The position numbers and the translations under genes are program-made. Below are positions 1-9,169 of a DNA stretch of 64,000 nucleotides, piece after piece. The first letter of the stretch is position 1, and every line of letters begins with the position of its first letter. The stretch spans positions 49,133 to 113,132 of the forward strand of contig CBDAVB010000031.1 of assembly GCA_965200795.1 (NCBI GenBank), in the 5' to 3' direction. Origin of the DNA: Parashewanella sp965200795. Lineage in GTDB: Bacteria > Pseudomonadota > Gammaproteobacteria > Enterobacterales > Shewanellaceae. The notes beneath the pieces are model-generated. The model was given only the letters and a program-made list of their open reading frames with translations, did no database searches and was not told the origin of the DNA.

Positions 1-627
1 AACCTTGAGGGCATTAATCAGGTTCATATTAATTTAAAAGCGGGTCTGACCTTCGCCTCGGCGCTGCGCTCATTCCTGCGTCAGGATCCCGATGTGGTGA
101 TGGTGGGTGAGATCCGCGATTTAGAAACCGCCGAAATCGCCATTAAAGCTGCGCAGACCGGTCATCTGGTGTTATCGACCCTGCACACCAACTCCGCCGC
201 CGAAACCCTGACCCGTTTATCCAATATGGGCGTGCAGGGTTACAACATCGCCAGCTCGGTGAGTCTGATTATCGCCCAGCGCCTTGCCCGGCGTTTATGC
301 GGTCACTGTAAGAGCCCGGAGGACATCCCGGAAAATGAACTGCTGCGTTTAGGCTTCAGTCAGACGCAGATTGATGAGGGCTTCACCGTGTATAAGCCCG
401 AAGGCTGCGACCGGTGCACCGCCGGATTTAAAGGCCGGGTGGGTATTTATGAGGTGATGAAAATGAGCGAGGAGCTGGCGAGATGCATCATGCAAGGCGG
501 TAACTCACTGGAGCTGTTAAACATCGCTCAGGCTCAGGGAATGAGAACCTTACGGCAGTCAGGGTTAATGAAAGTCCGGCAGGGCGTCAGCAGTATTCTG
601 GAAATTAACCGGGTGACGAGTTTTTAA
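1..627 (+). CDS. pilB: Type IV pilus assembly ATPase PilB, C-terminal part (5' end outside window)
   Basis: The reading frame is open from base 1, so this is the 3' end of a longer gene. It encodes the hexameric cytoplasmic ATPase that powers pilus extension. Visible motifs are the Asp box region (LRQDPDVVMVGEIRD), the Walker B/His box region (TGHLVLSTLHTN) and a C-terminal tetracysteine zinc site with two CxxC pairs (CGHC and CDRC). The C-terminal GRVGIYEVM segment is typical of PilB/GspE ATPases. pilC follows 21 bp downstream, so the two are co-transcribed. PilB rather than PilT is favoured by the zinc motif and by the pilC/pilD neighbours. Confidence 0.96.
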   Translation, partial: NLEGINQVHINLKAGLTFASALRSFLRQDPDVVMVGEIRDLETAEIAIKAAQTGHLVLSTLHTNSAAETLTRLSNMGVQGYNIASSVSLIIAQRLARRLCGHCKSPEDIPENELLRLGFSQTQIDEGFTVYKPEGCDRCTAGFKGRVGIYEVMKMSEELARCIMQGGNSLELLNIAQAQGMRTLRQSGLMKVRQGVSSILEINRVTSF

Positions 628-648
628 GACCCATACAGGAAACCTAAC

Positions 649-1917
649 ATGGCAACGGCATCGGTCAGCGCGAAAAACGCCGCCAAAAAGACAAAAAAGG
701 CGAAACCGGATCAAAAAGTGTTCACTTTCGAGTGGAAAGGCTTAAACCGTGACAGCGACAGAGTCAGCGGTGAGATTCAGGCGGCTTCGGTCTCGGAGGC
801 GCGCGCTTTACTCAAGCAGCAGGGTATCGCCACGAAATCCGTCCGTAAAAAATCAAAGCCGCTGTTTTCCGGTGACAAACCCGTCAAACCGATGGATATT
901 GCCATGGTGACCCGCCAGATCGCCACCATGCTGTCCGCCGGCGTGCCGTTGGTCACCACCATTGAGATGCTGGCCAAAGGCCATGAGAAACCCAAAATGC
1001 GTAATCTGCTGGGCGGCATTTTAAATGATTTACAGGCCGGAATTCCGCTTTCCGAGGCCCTGCGTCCTCACCGGCGTTATTTTGATGATCTTTATGTTGA
1101 CTTAGTGGCGGCCGGTGAGCACTCGGGCGCGCTCGATACGGTATTTGACCGCATCGCGACTTACCGTGAAAAATCCGAGGCGTTGAAGTCTAAAATCAAG
1201 AAAGCCATGTTTTACCCGGCCGCGGTTATCATCGTGGCGATCGCCGTCACCGTTGGCTTACTGGTTTTCGTGGTGCCGCAGTTTGAGGAAATCTTCAGAG
1301 GCTTCGGCGCTGAGCTGCCGGCGTTTACCCGGATGGTGCTCGGGGTTTCACGCTGGCTGCAGGAATGGTGGTGGGTGTTTGTTATCGCGATTATCGGCGG
1401 TGTTTTTGCTTTTATCAGGGCTCACCGTAAATCGCAGCAATTCCGGGATAAGGTCGATGCTTTGACACTCACAATTCCGTTAATCGGCGAGATCCTGCGC
1501 AAAGGAGCCATGGCGCGTTTCGCCCGTACCTTAGCGACCACTTTCGCCGCCGGGGTGCCGTTAATTGACGGTATTGAATCCGCCGCCGGCGCGTCCGGTA
1601 ACGCCGTTTATCGTGATGCTTTGCTGCGGGTTCGCCAGGAGGTGATGACGGGAATGCAGATGAACGTGGCGCTGCGTACCACGGATCTGTTCCCCGATAT
1701 GCTGATCCAGATGGTGATGATCGGGGAGGAGTCGGGGTCTCTCGATGACATGCTCAACAAGCTGGCCAATATTTACGAAATGCAGGTGGATGACGCGGTA
1801 GACGGCCTGTCAAGCCTGATTGAGCCGATATTGATGGTGGTCATCGGCACGATTGTCGGCGGCTTAATCGTGGCGATGTATTTACCCATTTTCCAGATGG
1901 GACAAGTGGTGGGATAA
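649..1917 (+). CDS. pilC: Type IV pilus inner-membrane platform protein PilC
   Basis: A 422-residue protein, the usual PilC length. It has a lysine-rich cytoplasmic N-terminus and two T2SSF/GspF domains that repeat the same signature (ATMLSAGVPL near residue 98 and ATTFAAGVPLIDGIE near residue 297). Three hydrophobic membrane segments lie near residues 188-210, 240-257 and 390-412. The start ATG has an AGGAAA ribosome site about 8 bases upstream. PilC anchors PilB at the inner membrane and is needed for pilus assembly. The normal next gene, pilD, is displaced about 4 kb downstream by two orphan genes. Confidence 0.97.
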   Translation: MATASVSAKNAAKKTKKAKPDQKVFTFEWKGLNRDSDRVSGEIQAASVSEARALLKQQGIATKSVRKKSKPLFSGDKPVKPMDIAMVTRQIATMLSAGVPLVTTIEMLAKGHEKPKMRNLLGGILNDLQAGIPLSEALRPHRRYFDDLYVDLVAAGEHSGALDTVFDRIATYREKSEALKSKIKKAMFYPAAVIIVAIAVTVGLLVFVVPQFEEIFRGFGAELPAFTRMVLGVSRWLQEWWWVFVIAIIGGVFAFIRAHRKSQQFRDKVDALTLTIPLIGEILRKGAMARFARTLATTFAAGVPLIDGIESAAGASGNAVYRDALLRVRQEVMTGMQMNVALRTTDLFPDMLIQMVMIGEESGSLDDMLNKLANIYEMQVDDAVDGLSSLIEPILMVVIGTIVGGLIVAMYLPIFQMGQVVG

Positions 1918-1942
1918 ACCTGAGCAAAAATAACATCACCGA

Positions 1943-2107
1943 TAAGCCGCTGAGCATAAGTTTTCTGACAGTTTTTGATGCCCGTCTTTACCGCGCTACG
2001 GCGTTGCGGCTTCGGTTACACGGCTGCGGCTATGCTCCGCGCGTCGCGCTTGTATCGCACCAAATCTGAGCACCGAAATTCCGGTGAAACTTATCGTCAG
2101 CTGCTTA
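1943..2107. repeat. MITE-A, complete copy with terminal inverted repeats
   Basis: A 165-bp non-coding element. Its left end TAAGCCGCTGAGCATAAGTT and its right end (ending GTCAGCTGCTTA at 2107) are near-perfect inverted repeats of about 21 bp. The internal sequence (TTTCTGACAGTTTTTGATGCCC and onward) recurs in opposite orientation at 29762-29871. Isolated ends of the same family appear near 42650-42681 and 49282-49304. No transposase is inside, so this looks like a miniature inverted-repeat element. It lies between pilC and the orphan gene at 2212. Confidence 0.75.
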
Positions 2108-2211
2108 AGTTTGTAAATTAAAATTCATTTACAATTTATGAGCAGGCAATACTTATGCAAAAGGGTTGAAATAAAATTGAGAAATCCGGCACTTTAAAAT
2201 AAGTAAATAAA

Positions 2212-4398
2212 ATGACATTTGATCCGTTACAATCTGCCTCAGCAAACGCGGCCCGCTATATTCCCGGCGCTAAAGATAAAATAAACCCGAACATAACCGC
2301 GCAAGAGATCCGGGGTTCTGTTCCGACACCTAAACCTATTCTTCAATTCCATGATAGTTCAGAACAGAGTCAAGTAGATGATGATGTTGAATCCCTGTGT
2401 CTTTGTGATGACACTCACAGAGAAGAGAAAAGTAACACGCTTGAAGCTTCTTATGACCTTGATGCTCCTCGAAGAATTGCCGAAATACACAGAGAAACCG
2501 TTATGCAAGCACAAAGAGGTGTTGAAAGTTTACAAGAAGCCGCACAGGATATTAAACTTTGCGGCTTACCTGAAAAAAGCCTGATTGCACTGGCTGAAGA
2601 GGTACCGGCAATAAGCTTAACACAAGCAAATACACAGCTGATATGTCTTGCGCTCATCGTTAAAAAAGAATTATCAGACCTGAAATCATTAGACCTTAAC
2701 TGGAACCAGCACGGAGTCACTTTCGTCCAAACACTGTTCGAATTATCGAAAACAGAAGAAAAAGACAAAATGATTACAGAGTGCGTGAGATTTCAATACT
2801 CACTTGCTCAGCGTTTAAATAAAAATATTTATCTCAACTCTAATTACCAGAGTCAATATCAAACACTTACCAGCATAAATAAAGCGCTATTGGGAAAACA
2901 TCAAAACCCCATTGTCAGCTACCCGAACGATAGACTTGAGTACCATTTATCTTCTGTTGCTCTTTCATTAAAGTTATTGTGCGTAATAGAAAATCAACAA
3001 CTTTTTCATTTTCAACTTTCTACCAAAGTCATTCACCGATGTCTCTCACAAACCTTATCCTGCTCTCAGATATATGCGCTTCCTGAGAAATGTTTACCTG
3101 ATTGGTATGCTCTCGCTGATTCAGAGGATCCTGAACTTGAGTTGTGCAGAAGTCAATGCATTCAAATAATCACAGATGTTAATCAATTGAGATACGAAGG
3201 AGATGAAATTGATAATACAATGCTTCATTTTGCTGAGTCCCTGTGGCTGATTTTTATTGCCTGCCGGGATTATAATCTCAGTTACAAAAACAATTACAAT
3301 GCCAGCCTGATAAAAGAGGTGGTGATAAGCCATCGGCTTAAAGAGGCTTTGTTCTCATTTCATAGCAGTAACTGTGACTTTCGAAGCTTTATCCTTGATG
3401 AAAAAACAATACGATTCGGTGAGAATATCGAGTTCAGACCCAATTTATCGAAGAATAAAAACTTCGATAATCTCTACTGTGAACTCATTGAGTTATTACA
3501 AAAGCAAGGTATTACTTTTAATGACAAGAGCAATATTGATCACATCAGCATTGGTAATTGGCAATTAAAGATGTTTTTGGATGATGATAATATCCGGTTT
3601 CACTGTACTCCTTATCATCCTCAGCAAACATTTGAAGTAAACATAAACCAGACAGAAAAAAAACCAAGCACTTATGAATTACTGGATAAAACCGCTTTTA
3701 AACTACAACAAAAAGAAACGCTCGGATTTGAATCAGGTCATAAGCACATCGATGCCGTAAGTACTTTCAATGGTAACCCTGAGTATTTTTTACGATTCCT
3801 CTTATATTTTCATCATGCCACATTTCTAGCTACTACACTCGATCGTTTCGATAGCTTGGGGTATTTCCTTTATTGCGATGACGAAAACAGGGATGAATTT
3901 AATCGTTATATCCAATATTTAAATAGCGAGATAAAAAGGGGAGCGCTGCCCAGAGCCGGTAATTATAAAGCAATCGTACAACTTAAAGAGCTATTACAGT
4001 TTATTAGCATTGATAATTATGAATATCGAGCGACTAATCTCGCTCATTTAAAAGATGAAAAACATACTTGCGGCATAGATAAAGAGGCTAGAACTACTAT
4101 TGAGCTGCGTATGTTTCACACCCCAAGAAGTGGCGCGGAAGTTCGAGTCATTAATAAATTTATCATCGGAATTTTAAGACTGTCACTGGAAGATTTAAAA
4201 AATAGAGAACCTCTGAAACTATTCGGGAAATCACCTGATTTTTATGATAAGAATCCTGGTCAGGCCGAATATGAAATGGCTAAACTTTGCAGGCAAATCG
4301 GTTTAACTCATGATGAGTATAGGCTCATTATGCGCATTCCGGTATCAGAACATTCGTATGGCGCGGATTGCTATGATAGCGCTGAAGCAGACTTTTAA
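2212..4398 (+). CDS. Orphan 728-residue protein with a C-terminal amidoligase-like domain
   Basis: No full-length family is recognised. The C-terminal third carries three motifs in the order seen in the COOH-NH2 ligase (amidoligase) superfamily: FGENIEF at residues 402-408 (compare FGxEIEF), GHKHID at 509-514 (compare GLHVHVD) and TIELRMF at 629-635 (compare TxEFRxF). The N-terminal about 390 residues are mostly helical by composition and unlike anything I know. No signal peptide is seen. Base composition is clearly more AT-rich than pilC and pilD on either side, suggesting acquisition. Amidoligases form peptide or isopeptide bonds using ATP; assigning such an activity here is inference. The ATG at 2212 has only a weak ribosome site. 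Confidence 0.6.
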   Translation: MTFDPLQSASANAARYIPGAKDKINPNITAQEIRGSVPTPKPILQFHDSSEQSQVDDDVESLCLCDDTHREEKSNTLEASYDLDAPRRIAEIHRETVMQAQRGVESLQEAAQDIKLCGLPEKSLIALAEEVPAISLTQANTQLICLALIVKKELSDLKSLDLNWNQHGVTFVQTLFELSKTEEKDKMITECVRFQYSLAQRLNKNIYLNSNYQSQYQTLTSINKALLGKHQNPIVSYPNDRLEYHLSSVALSLKLLCVIENQQLFHFQLSTKVIHRCLSQTLSCSQIYALPEKCLPDWYALADSEDPELELCRSQCIQIITDVNQLRYEGDEIDNTMLHFAESLWLIFIACRDYNLSYKNNYNASLIKEVVISHRLKEALFSFHSSNCDFRSFILDEKTIRFGENIEFRPNLSKNKNFDNLYCELIELLQKQGITFNDKSNIDHISIGNWQLKMFLDDDNIRFHCTPYHPQQTFEVNINQTEKKPSTYELLDKTAFKLQQKETLGFESGHKHIDAVSTFNGNPEYFLRFLLYFHHATFLATTLDRFDSLGYFLYCDDENRDEFNRYIQYLNSEIKRGALPRAGNYKAIVQLKELLQFISIDNYEYRATNLAHLKDEKHTCGIDKEARTTIELRMFHTPRSGAEVRVINKFIIGILRLSLEDLKNREPLKLFGKSPDFYDKNPGQAEYEMAKLCRQIGLTHDEYRLIMRIPVSEHSYGADCYDSAEADF

Positions 4399-4626
4399 GT
4401 AACCCGCTGTTTCACATTTAGATTTGTTATAAAGTTAAGATAGCAAACCGCTCTAAACGAGTTAACCACCGGTCGCATAACCGTCCGATTAATTAAATGT
4501 ATTAAATGAGATAAACCAAAATTAATTTATTGTTAACCCGGTGAACATACTCATTCGTATAAATTCAAATATAGTTATGTGCTCAAGCAGTTCACCTTTG
4601 TCAGAATGATGGCTCCGAGGCAAGTT

Positions 4627-5880
4627 ATGATTACGTCAATACAATTAAAACATTACCCTGTGACTCCTGACGGGCAGGCAAATCTTTACCAGGTCAATAT
4701 TTCCGCAGAGACCTATTCAAATTTAAACGAAATAATCGAGTGTTCTCCCTCACGAAATCAATGTTCAATTGACGTCCGATTTCCGGAAAACATTTGTCAT
4801 CATTATGAGGTGCATACAACGCAGAATTCACAAAATGTTACACAGTTTTGGCTTAAGTTTACCGAAGAAAAAGATAATAGAGGATTGTTAACCCGATTAG
4901 TTTCTTATCCGCCTGTGTGCGCTCAGAAAACGCTCTTAGCGAAACAGCATGTAGAAGGCTTACTTAATCGACTCTCAGCAGCTAAAACGAATTCTAAAGC
5001 CGCGATAAAACATAAAATTGAAGTCGACGTGCCTTTAATACGAAGCACGCCGTTAATCATCACTGAAGATGGATTTATCGGCGCGCTCACACCAAGTCAT
5101 TTTTTAACACTCAGACCTCCGCAAGAATCACTCGGAAAGGTATTATTTTTATTTGATTTGGATGATAACCTTGTCTCCCACGGTTACGGAAAATCTCAAC
5201 CAAGACCTCAATATGATACTTATCAATTGGATCCTCTGCTCCCTGAGCAACTCAGCGCATTAAAAAACATCCCCGGGGTTCAGATGGTTCTGCTGACCAA
5301 TTCATTGCATGATGAAGGTTATGTTCCCGATCGGCTGAATTTCATAGGACTTTCAAAAGAACATTTTGATAAACTTGACTGCAGATCTGATACAAAAAGC
5401 ACGAATAAGGGTGAAAGACTCGAAAAACTACTAAAAAACTATCAAGAAGAGGGTTATGTTCCGGATACCATCATTTTCTTTGATGATCAATCCGATAACC
5501 TCAAAGCTGTCAGAAAAATCACCGACCAATTACAAATCAGATACATCGGTGTTCAAACCTTCGCCGGAATACCAATCAGCTGCATAAAGTACACAGATGC
5601 CTGGCCTTATTGTGATCAGAAAGCTGATAAATTTATAGAGAAAGCACACATGGTTGACAAAACGGTTGAAGTAAATGCAGAGGACGATTTTTTTCCTGTG
5701 ACACGAAAAAAAACTTGGATAATCTCCGAACAGCGCTTATTAGATAATTACAACAATGAACCTGATATCTTAGCCTATTTCATGTTAACCACCCGCGGTA
5801 ACCAAGGAAATAAAACCCTCACTGCCAAGTCACCGCATCAGGGGCACACGCATAATGCCTCAAGCTTAAATTTGTTATAA
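4627..5880 (+). CDS. HAD-superfamily-like protein, possible phosphatase or effector
   Basis: The start at 4627 is preferred because GAGG sits 6 bases upstream; a GTG at 4579 is also in frame. The 418-residue product has HAD motifs in order: motif I LFLFDLDDNL, motif II VLLTNS, a conserved lysine segment STNKGERLEKLL and motif IV IIFFDDQSDN. Motif I keeps both aspartates (DxD) but has Asn where Thr/Val is usual. The N-terminal about 160 residues form a separate uncharacterised region. Together with the preceding gene it forms an AT-rich islet inside the pil operon. A paralogue of the same length lies at 54756-56012. The substrate is unknown; relatives of this architecture in intracellular bacteria would suggest effectors, but that is inference. 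Confidence 0.65.
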   Translation: MITSIQLKHYPVTPDGQANLYQVNISAETYSNLNEIIECSPSRNQCSIDVRFPENICHHYEVHTTQNSQNVTQFWLKFTEEKDNRGLLTRLVSYPPVCAQKTLLAKQHVEGLLNRLSAAKTNSKAAIKHKIEVDVPLIRSTPLIITEDGFIGALTPSHFLTLRPPQESLGKVLFLFDLDDNLVSHGYGKSQPRPQYDTYQLDPLLPEQLSALKNIPGVQMVLLTNSLHDEGYVPDRLNFIGLSKEHFDKLDCRSDTKSTNKGERLEKLLKNYQEEGYVPDTIIFFDDQSDNLKAVRKITDQLQIRYIGVQTFAGIPISCIKYTDAWPYCDQKADKFIEKAHMVDKTVEVNAEDDFFPVTRKKTWIISEQRLLDNYNNEPDILAYFMLTTRGNQGNKTLTAKSPHQGHTHNASSLNLL

Positions 5881-5921
5881 ACTAACCCTGATAAAAATTC
5901 TAAACATTAGGGACTTGTTTC

Positions 5922-6854
5922 ATGTCTGCGCAAACTCTTTCGGCTTTTATGCAATTGCTTGACGCTCAGCCGATTTTATTTACCACACTTGCTTTTATTT
6001 TTGCCGCTGTTATCGGCAGTTTTTTAAATGTGGTGATACATAGAGTTCCTGTAATGATGAAACGAGAATGGCAACAGGAATGCAATCATTATCTTGAGGA
6101 ATATCACCCTGATCGTTACAAAGCGTTAGGAGCAAAAGAGTTAAATAAACCCATCGATAGTTTTCCTGAAAAGTATAATTTGCTGACACCGGCTTCAGCC
6201 TGCCCTGAGTGCAACAGCAAAATTAAACCTTGGCACAATATTCCGATCCTTGGCTGGATGATGCTTCAAGGAAAATGCGCGAATTGCAGCAGGAAGATAT
6301 CCGCGAGATACCCGATTACAGAATGCATCACCGGCGCGGCTGTCGCTTATCTGGCTTGGCATTTCGGCCCGACGTTTGAATTCGCGATGTCCGGCCTGCT
6401 CACCTTTGTATTAATCGCTTTAACGGGTATCGATTTAGATGAGATGCTGTTGCCCGACAGTTTAACTCTGCCTTTGCTGTGGCTCGGGTTAACGCTGAAT
6501 ATCAAGGGCACTTTTACGTCACCGGAATCCGCTTTGACGGGCGCGGTTGCCGGCTACCTCAGTTTATGGTCGGTTTACTGGTTATTTAAGATACTTACCG
6601 GTAAAGAAGGCATGGGTTACGGCGACTTTAAACTCATGGCGGTTTTCGGCGCCTGGCTCGGCTGGCAGATGCTGCCGCTGATTATTCTGCTCTCATCACT
6701 GGTCGGGGTCATTGTCGGTATCGCAATGATAGCCGCCAAAAAACGCCATTCAGATAATCCCGTTCCGTTCGGGCCTTATATTGCGATTGCCGGATGGATT
6801 GCTATGCTTTGGGGTAATGATATCGTTAACTGGTATCTGACAAACTGGGTGTAA
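5922..6854 (+). CDS. pilD: Prepilin leader peptidase / N-methyltransferase PilD
   Basis: A 310-residue polytopic inner-membrane aspartic protease that cleaves and N-methylates type IV prepilins. The N-terminal cytoplasmic loop has two CxxC pairs (CPEC and CANC, residues about 92-121) that bind zinc. The two catalytic aspartates lie in the GIDLDEMLLPD segment and in the GxGD motif (GMGYGDFKLM). About seven hydrophobic helices follow. It would normally follow pilC directly; coaE begins only 5 bp after its stop, so the pilD-coaE-zapD-yacG-mutT string is intact. Confidence 0.97.
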   Translation: MSAQTLSAFMQLLDAQPILFTTLAFIFAAVIGSFLNVVIHRVPVMMKREWQQECNHYLEEYHPDRYKALGAKELNKPIDSFPEKYNLLTPASACPECNSKIKPWHNIPILGWMMLQGKCANCSRKISARYPITECITGAAVAYLAWHFGPTFEFAMSGLLTFVLIALTGIDLDEMLLPDSLTLPLLWLGLTLNIKGTFTSPESALTGAVAGYLSLWSVYWLFKILTGKEGMGYGDFKLMAVFGAWLGWQMLPLIILLSSLVGVIVGIAMIAAKKRHSDNPVPFGPYIAIAGWIAMLWGNDIVNWYLTNWV

Positions 6855-6859
6855 TTTCG

Positions 6860-7471
6860 ATGAGTCAATTTGTAATAGGATTAACCGGCGGCATCGGCAG
6901 CGGTAAAACCACCGTTGCCGATCTGTTCGCCGAACTGGGAATTGATCTCATCGACGCCGATATTGTCGCCCGTGAAGTTGTCGCACCCGGCAGTGACGGC
7001 CTCAGTGAAATCACTGCCCGTTTCGGCGAAGCGTTTCTGCTCAATAACGGCGAGCTTAACCGGGCCGCGTTAAGAAAACGGATTTTCAGTAATCCCGGCG
7101 CGAGAACTTGGATTAACCAGTGCCTGCACCCGAAAATCAGAGCCCGGATGCTGGAGTTGATTAAATATTCATCAAGCGAGTATACTGTACTGGTCGTACC
7201 CTTGCTATTTGAAAACGGTTTAGATAGCTTAGTAGATCGCACTTTACTTGTTGATATTACTGTTGAACTTCAAATCGAGCGAACGCTCAGACGCGACGGG
7301 GTATCAGAGCGGCAAATTAAAGCCGTCATAGGCAGCCAGATGTCACGGGAAGACAAGCTCGCCAAAGCAGATGATGTAATCAGTAATCAGGGAGAGATTA
7401 AGCACTTAGAGCAGGCGGTTTTAGCTCTGCACGATAAATATCTAACACTCATAAAAAAAGCTAATACCTAA
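6860..7471 (+). CDS. coaE: Dephospho-CoA kinase
   Basis: This is the last enzyme of coenzyme A synthesis, phosphorylating the 3'-hydroxyl of dephospho-CoA. The 203-residue protein starts with the P-loop GLTGGIGSGKTTVADLF, followed by the DADIVAREVV segment and the VVPLLFENGL segment of the CoA-binding lid. The length is normal for the family. It is packed between pilD and zapD (5 and 4 bp gaps), the standard order in gammaproteobacteria. Confidence 0.97.
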   Translation: MSQFVIGLTGGIGSGKTTVADLFAELGIDLIDADIVAREVVAPGSDGLSEITARFGEAFLLNNGELNRAALRKRIFSNPGARTWINQCLHPKIRARMLELIKYSSSEYTVLVVPLLFENGLDSLVDRTLLVDITVELQIERTLRRDGVSERQIKAVIGSQMSREDKLAKADDVISNQGEIKHLEQAVLALHDKYLTLIKKANT

Positions 7472-7475
7472 TACT

Positions 7476-8210
7476 ATGACAGAACTCACTTACGAACAGC
7501 CGCTTAATGAAAAAACAAGAAGTTATCTTCGACTTGAATATTTGGCTGATCAACTTGAGTACAATTTCAATCACGATCATCATCACGCCTGCTTCTTTCC
7601 GTTATTTTCGCTGTGGGAACTCTGCGAACGATGTGACTACAGCAATGATGTCATCAAAGAGTTTGACAGACACTTATGCTTACTGGACAAATGGAAAGCC
7701 CTGCCGGATTCCGACCAGCAGCAAATCCGGCAACTGGCTGATGAAATTCAGCTCCGCCGTTGCCGGTTAATTAAATCGCCAAGATCAGGCCAGGAATTAA
7801 AAAATGACCGCTTTTTGACCGCGATTCGCCAGCGGTTCAGCATACCGGGGGCCAGCTGCAGCTTTGACTTACCGCAACTTCACTTCTGGTTAGCTAAGCC
7901 TTGGTCAGAGCGACGGCATAATTACCGGTTATGGTGCGAGCATTTTCGTCCTCTGCTTGACGCGATTAAACTCGTCCTCAGGCTTTGCAGGAACACCGCT
8001 GAATTCCAGCCGCAAGTCGCTCACAGCGGTTTTTATCAGGGTGACAGTAATCAGCCCTTATCTTTAGTGCGTGTTCGTCTGTGTGAAGATTACGGCTGCT
8101 ACCCGACAATCAGCGGCAACCGCAACCGTTTCGCAATCCACTTCGTTGCTTTTGAGCACCATAAGCATACGGATAAGACAATTGAATTCAAGCTGGCCGC
8201 CGGCCGTTAG
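7476..8210 (+). CDS. zapD: Cell division protein ZapD (YacF)
   Basis: A 244-residue cytoplasmic FtsZ-bundling factor. Recognisable family features are the N-terminal YEQPLNEKTRSYLRLEYL, the RCRLIKSPRSGQELKNDRFL helix region and the C-terminal beta domain ending in FAIHFVAFE. It sits between coaE and yacG, which is the conserved location. Confidence 0.95.
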   Translation: MTELTYEQPLNEKTRSYLRLEYLADQLEYNFNHDHHHACFFPLFSLWELCERCDYSNDVIKEFDRHLCLLDKWKALPDSDQQQIRQLADEIQLRRCRLIKSPRSGQELKNDRFLTAIRQRFSIPGASCSFDLPQLHFWLAKPWSERRHNYRLWCEHFRPLLDAIKLVLRLCRNTAEFQPQVAHSGFYQGDSNQPLSLVRVRLCEDYGCYPTISGNRNRFAIHFVAFEHHKHTDKTIEFKLAAGR

Positions 8211-8254
8211 AAACGCTATCATCTTGGCATCCGTTTTAACGCAAACCATCAATT

Positions 8255-8476
8255 ATGTCTTTAACAGTTCAATGTCCCACCTGCCAGAAACAGGTTGAGT
8301 GGAAATCAGAATCTAAATTCAAACCTTTCTGCAGTGAACGCTGCAAGATGATTGACTTCGGCGACTGGGCCAGCGAAAAGCACGCCATTCCGGTAAAGCC
8401 GGAATTAAATATTAGCAATATTGACCCGGAGGATACCGGTTTTGATGAAGCGGATTTTTTTAAGGCTGATCAATGA
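8255..8476 (+). CDS. yacG: DNA gyrase inhibitor YacG, zinc-binding
   Basis: A small 73-residue protein with the four-cysteine zinc ribbon CPTC ... CSERC followed by the family hallmark IDFGDWASEKHAIP. The acidic C-terminal tail (EDTGFDEADFF) is also typical. In E. coli YacG binds GyrB and inhibits gyrase. Its stop codon overlaps the mutT start (ATGA), so the two are translationally coupled. Confidence 0.95.
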   Translation: MSLTVQCPTCQKQVEWKSESKFKPFCSERCKMIDFGDWASEKHAIPVKPELNISNIDPEDTGFDEADFFKADQ

Positions 8477-8868
8477 AGCGGGTGAACGTTGCCGTTGGTG
8501 TCATCATCAATAGTCAAAATGAAATCTTAATCGCAAAACGTCATCAACATTTGCATCAGGGAGGTAAATGGGAATTTCCCGGCGGCAAAATAGAAGACGG
8601 GGAATCGGCTGAGCAAGCGCTGATCCGAGAATTAAAAGAAGAAGTCGATCTTGAGACAAACGCCTCTGAGCCTTTTATGACTCAGAGCTTCGATTACCCG
8701 GACAAACAGGTATTTCTTGATATCCGTTTAGTAACGGACTTTACCGGTAACGCAAAAGGACTGGAAGGGCAGGAAGTTAAGTGGGTGTCAGAAGCTGACA
8801 TCAGGGATTATCAGTTCCCTGATGCCAATTACGCAATTTTAGATAAGATTACAGAGTTGACTCATTAA
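8473..8868 (+). CDS. mutT: 8-oxo-dGTP diphosphatase MutT (Nudix)
   Basis: A 131-residue Nudix hydrolase that sanitises oxidised guanine nucleotides. The Nudix box begins GGKIEDGESAEQALIRELKE and continues EV; the position usually occupied by glycine after the EE pair is valine. The gene is fused by a 4-base overlap to yacG and closes the conserved pilD-coaE-zapD-yacG-mutT run. A repeat-rich region begins directly after its stop codon. Confidence 0.94.
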   Translation: MKRVNVAVGVIINSQNEILIAKRHQHLHQGGKWEFPGGKIEDGESAEQALIRELKEEVDLETNASEPFMTQSFDYPDKQVFLDIRLVTDFTGNAKGLEGQEVKWVSEADIRDYQFPDANYAILDKITELTH

Positions 8869-8886
8869 TCCGCTTTTTCACATTAA

Positions 8887-9052
8887 GGGACGTCGCAGAA
8901 GAGTTCATACCAAATATGCCGTCACTCCAGCGAAAGCTGGAGTCCGTTTTCTTTGGTTAATTTTGCAAAAGTCGCTTTATATCTGCTTTCGCAGGTATGA
9001 CAATTGAAGTGCTGAAATTTAAATTGGTATCTTATGAACTGCCAGATCCCTA
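8887..9052. repeat. Family C repeat, copy 1, cutting the end of the tnpB remnant
   Basis: This segment (from GGGACGTCGCAGAAG to ATGAACTGCCAGATCC) is about 90 percent identical to 9539-9690. Its core is the palindromic pair CGTCACTCCAGCGAAAGC / GCTTTCGCAGGTATGAC at about 8930-9004, and the flanks carry a second inverted pair, ATACCAAAT / ATTTAAATTGGTAT. On the minus strand the TnpB reading frame stops exactly at its right border (about 9053). It is non-coding. Confidence 0.75.
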
Positions 9053-9169
9053 ACAACGCTTAGAACTTGGGAACCACTTATCAACTTGAACAAGTGTGCG
9101 ACCGTGCCAATCAGCTTTGTACTTAAGCTGATTTACGAGTTCGCCCCGGTTTGCATCGCTGATGGCTTT
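9053..9169 (-). pseudogene. tnpB C-terminal fragment, separated from its N-terminal part at 12462
   Basis: On the minus strand this piece reads AKAISDANRGELVNQLKYKA followed by a DWHGRTLVQVDKWFPSSKRC segment, the conserved region of IS200/IS605 TnpB just before and into the zinc ribbon. The N-terminal part of the same gene ends at 12462 with KLAKAI. The two pieces are joined by a 9-bp duplication (GATGGCTTT on the plus strand) on either side of the ISKra4-like element. After the first zinc-ribbon cysteine the frame is lost in repeat family C. The gene is therefore dead. Confidence 0.85.
9161..9169. repeat. Target-site duplication, left copy (GATGGCTTT)
   Basis: The 9-bp sequence GATGGCTTT is identical at 9161-9169 and 12462-12470, immediately outside inverted termini starting GGGTGC. 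It restores a continuous tnpB frame when one copy and the intervening DNA are removed. Confidence 0.85.
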
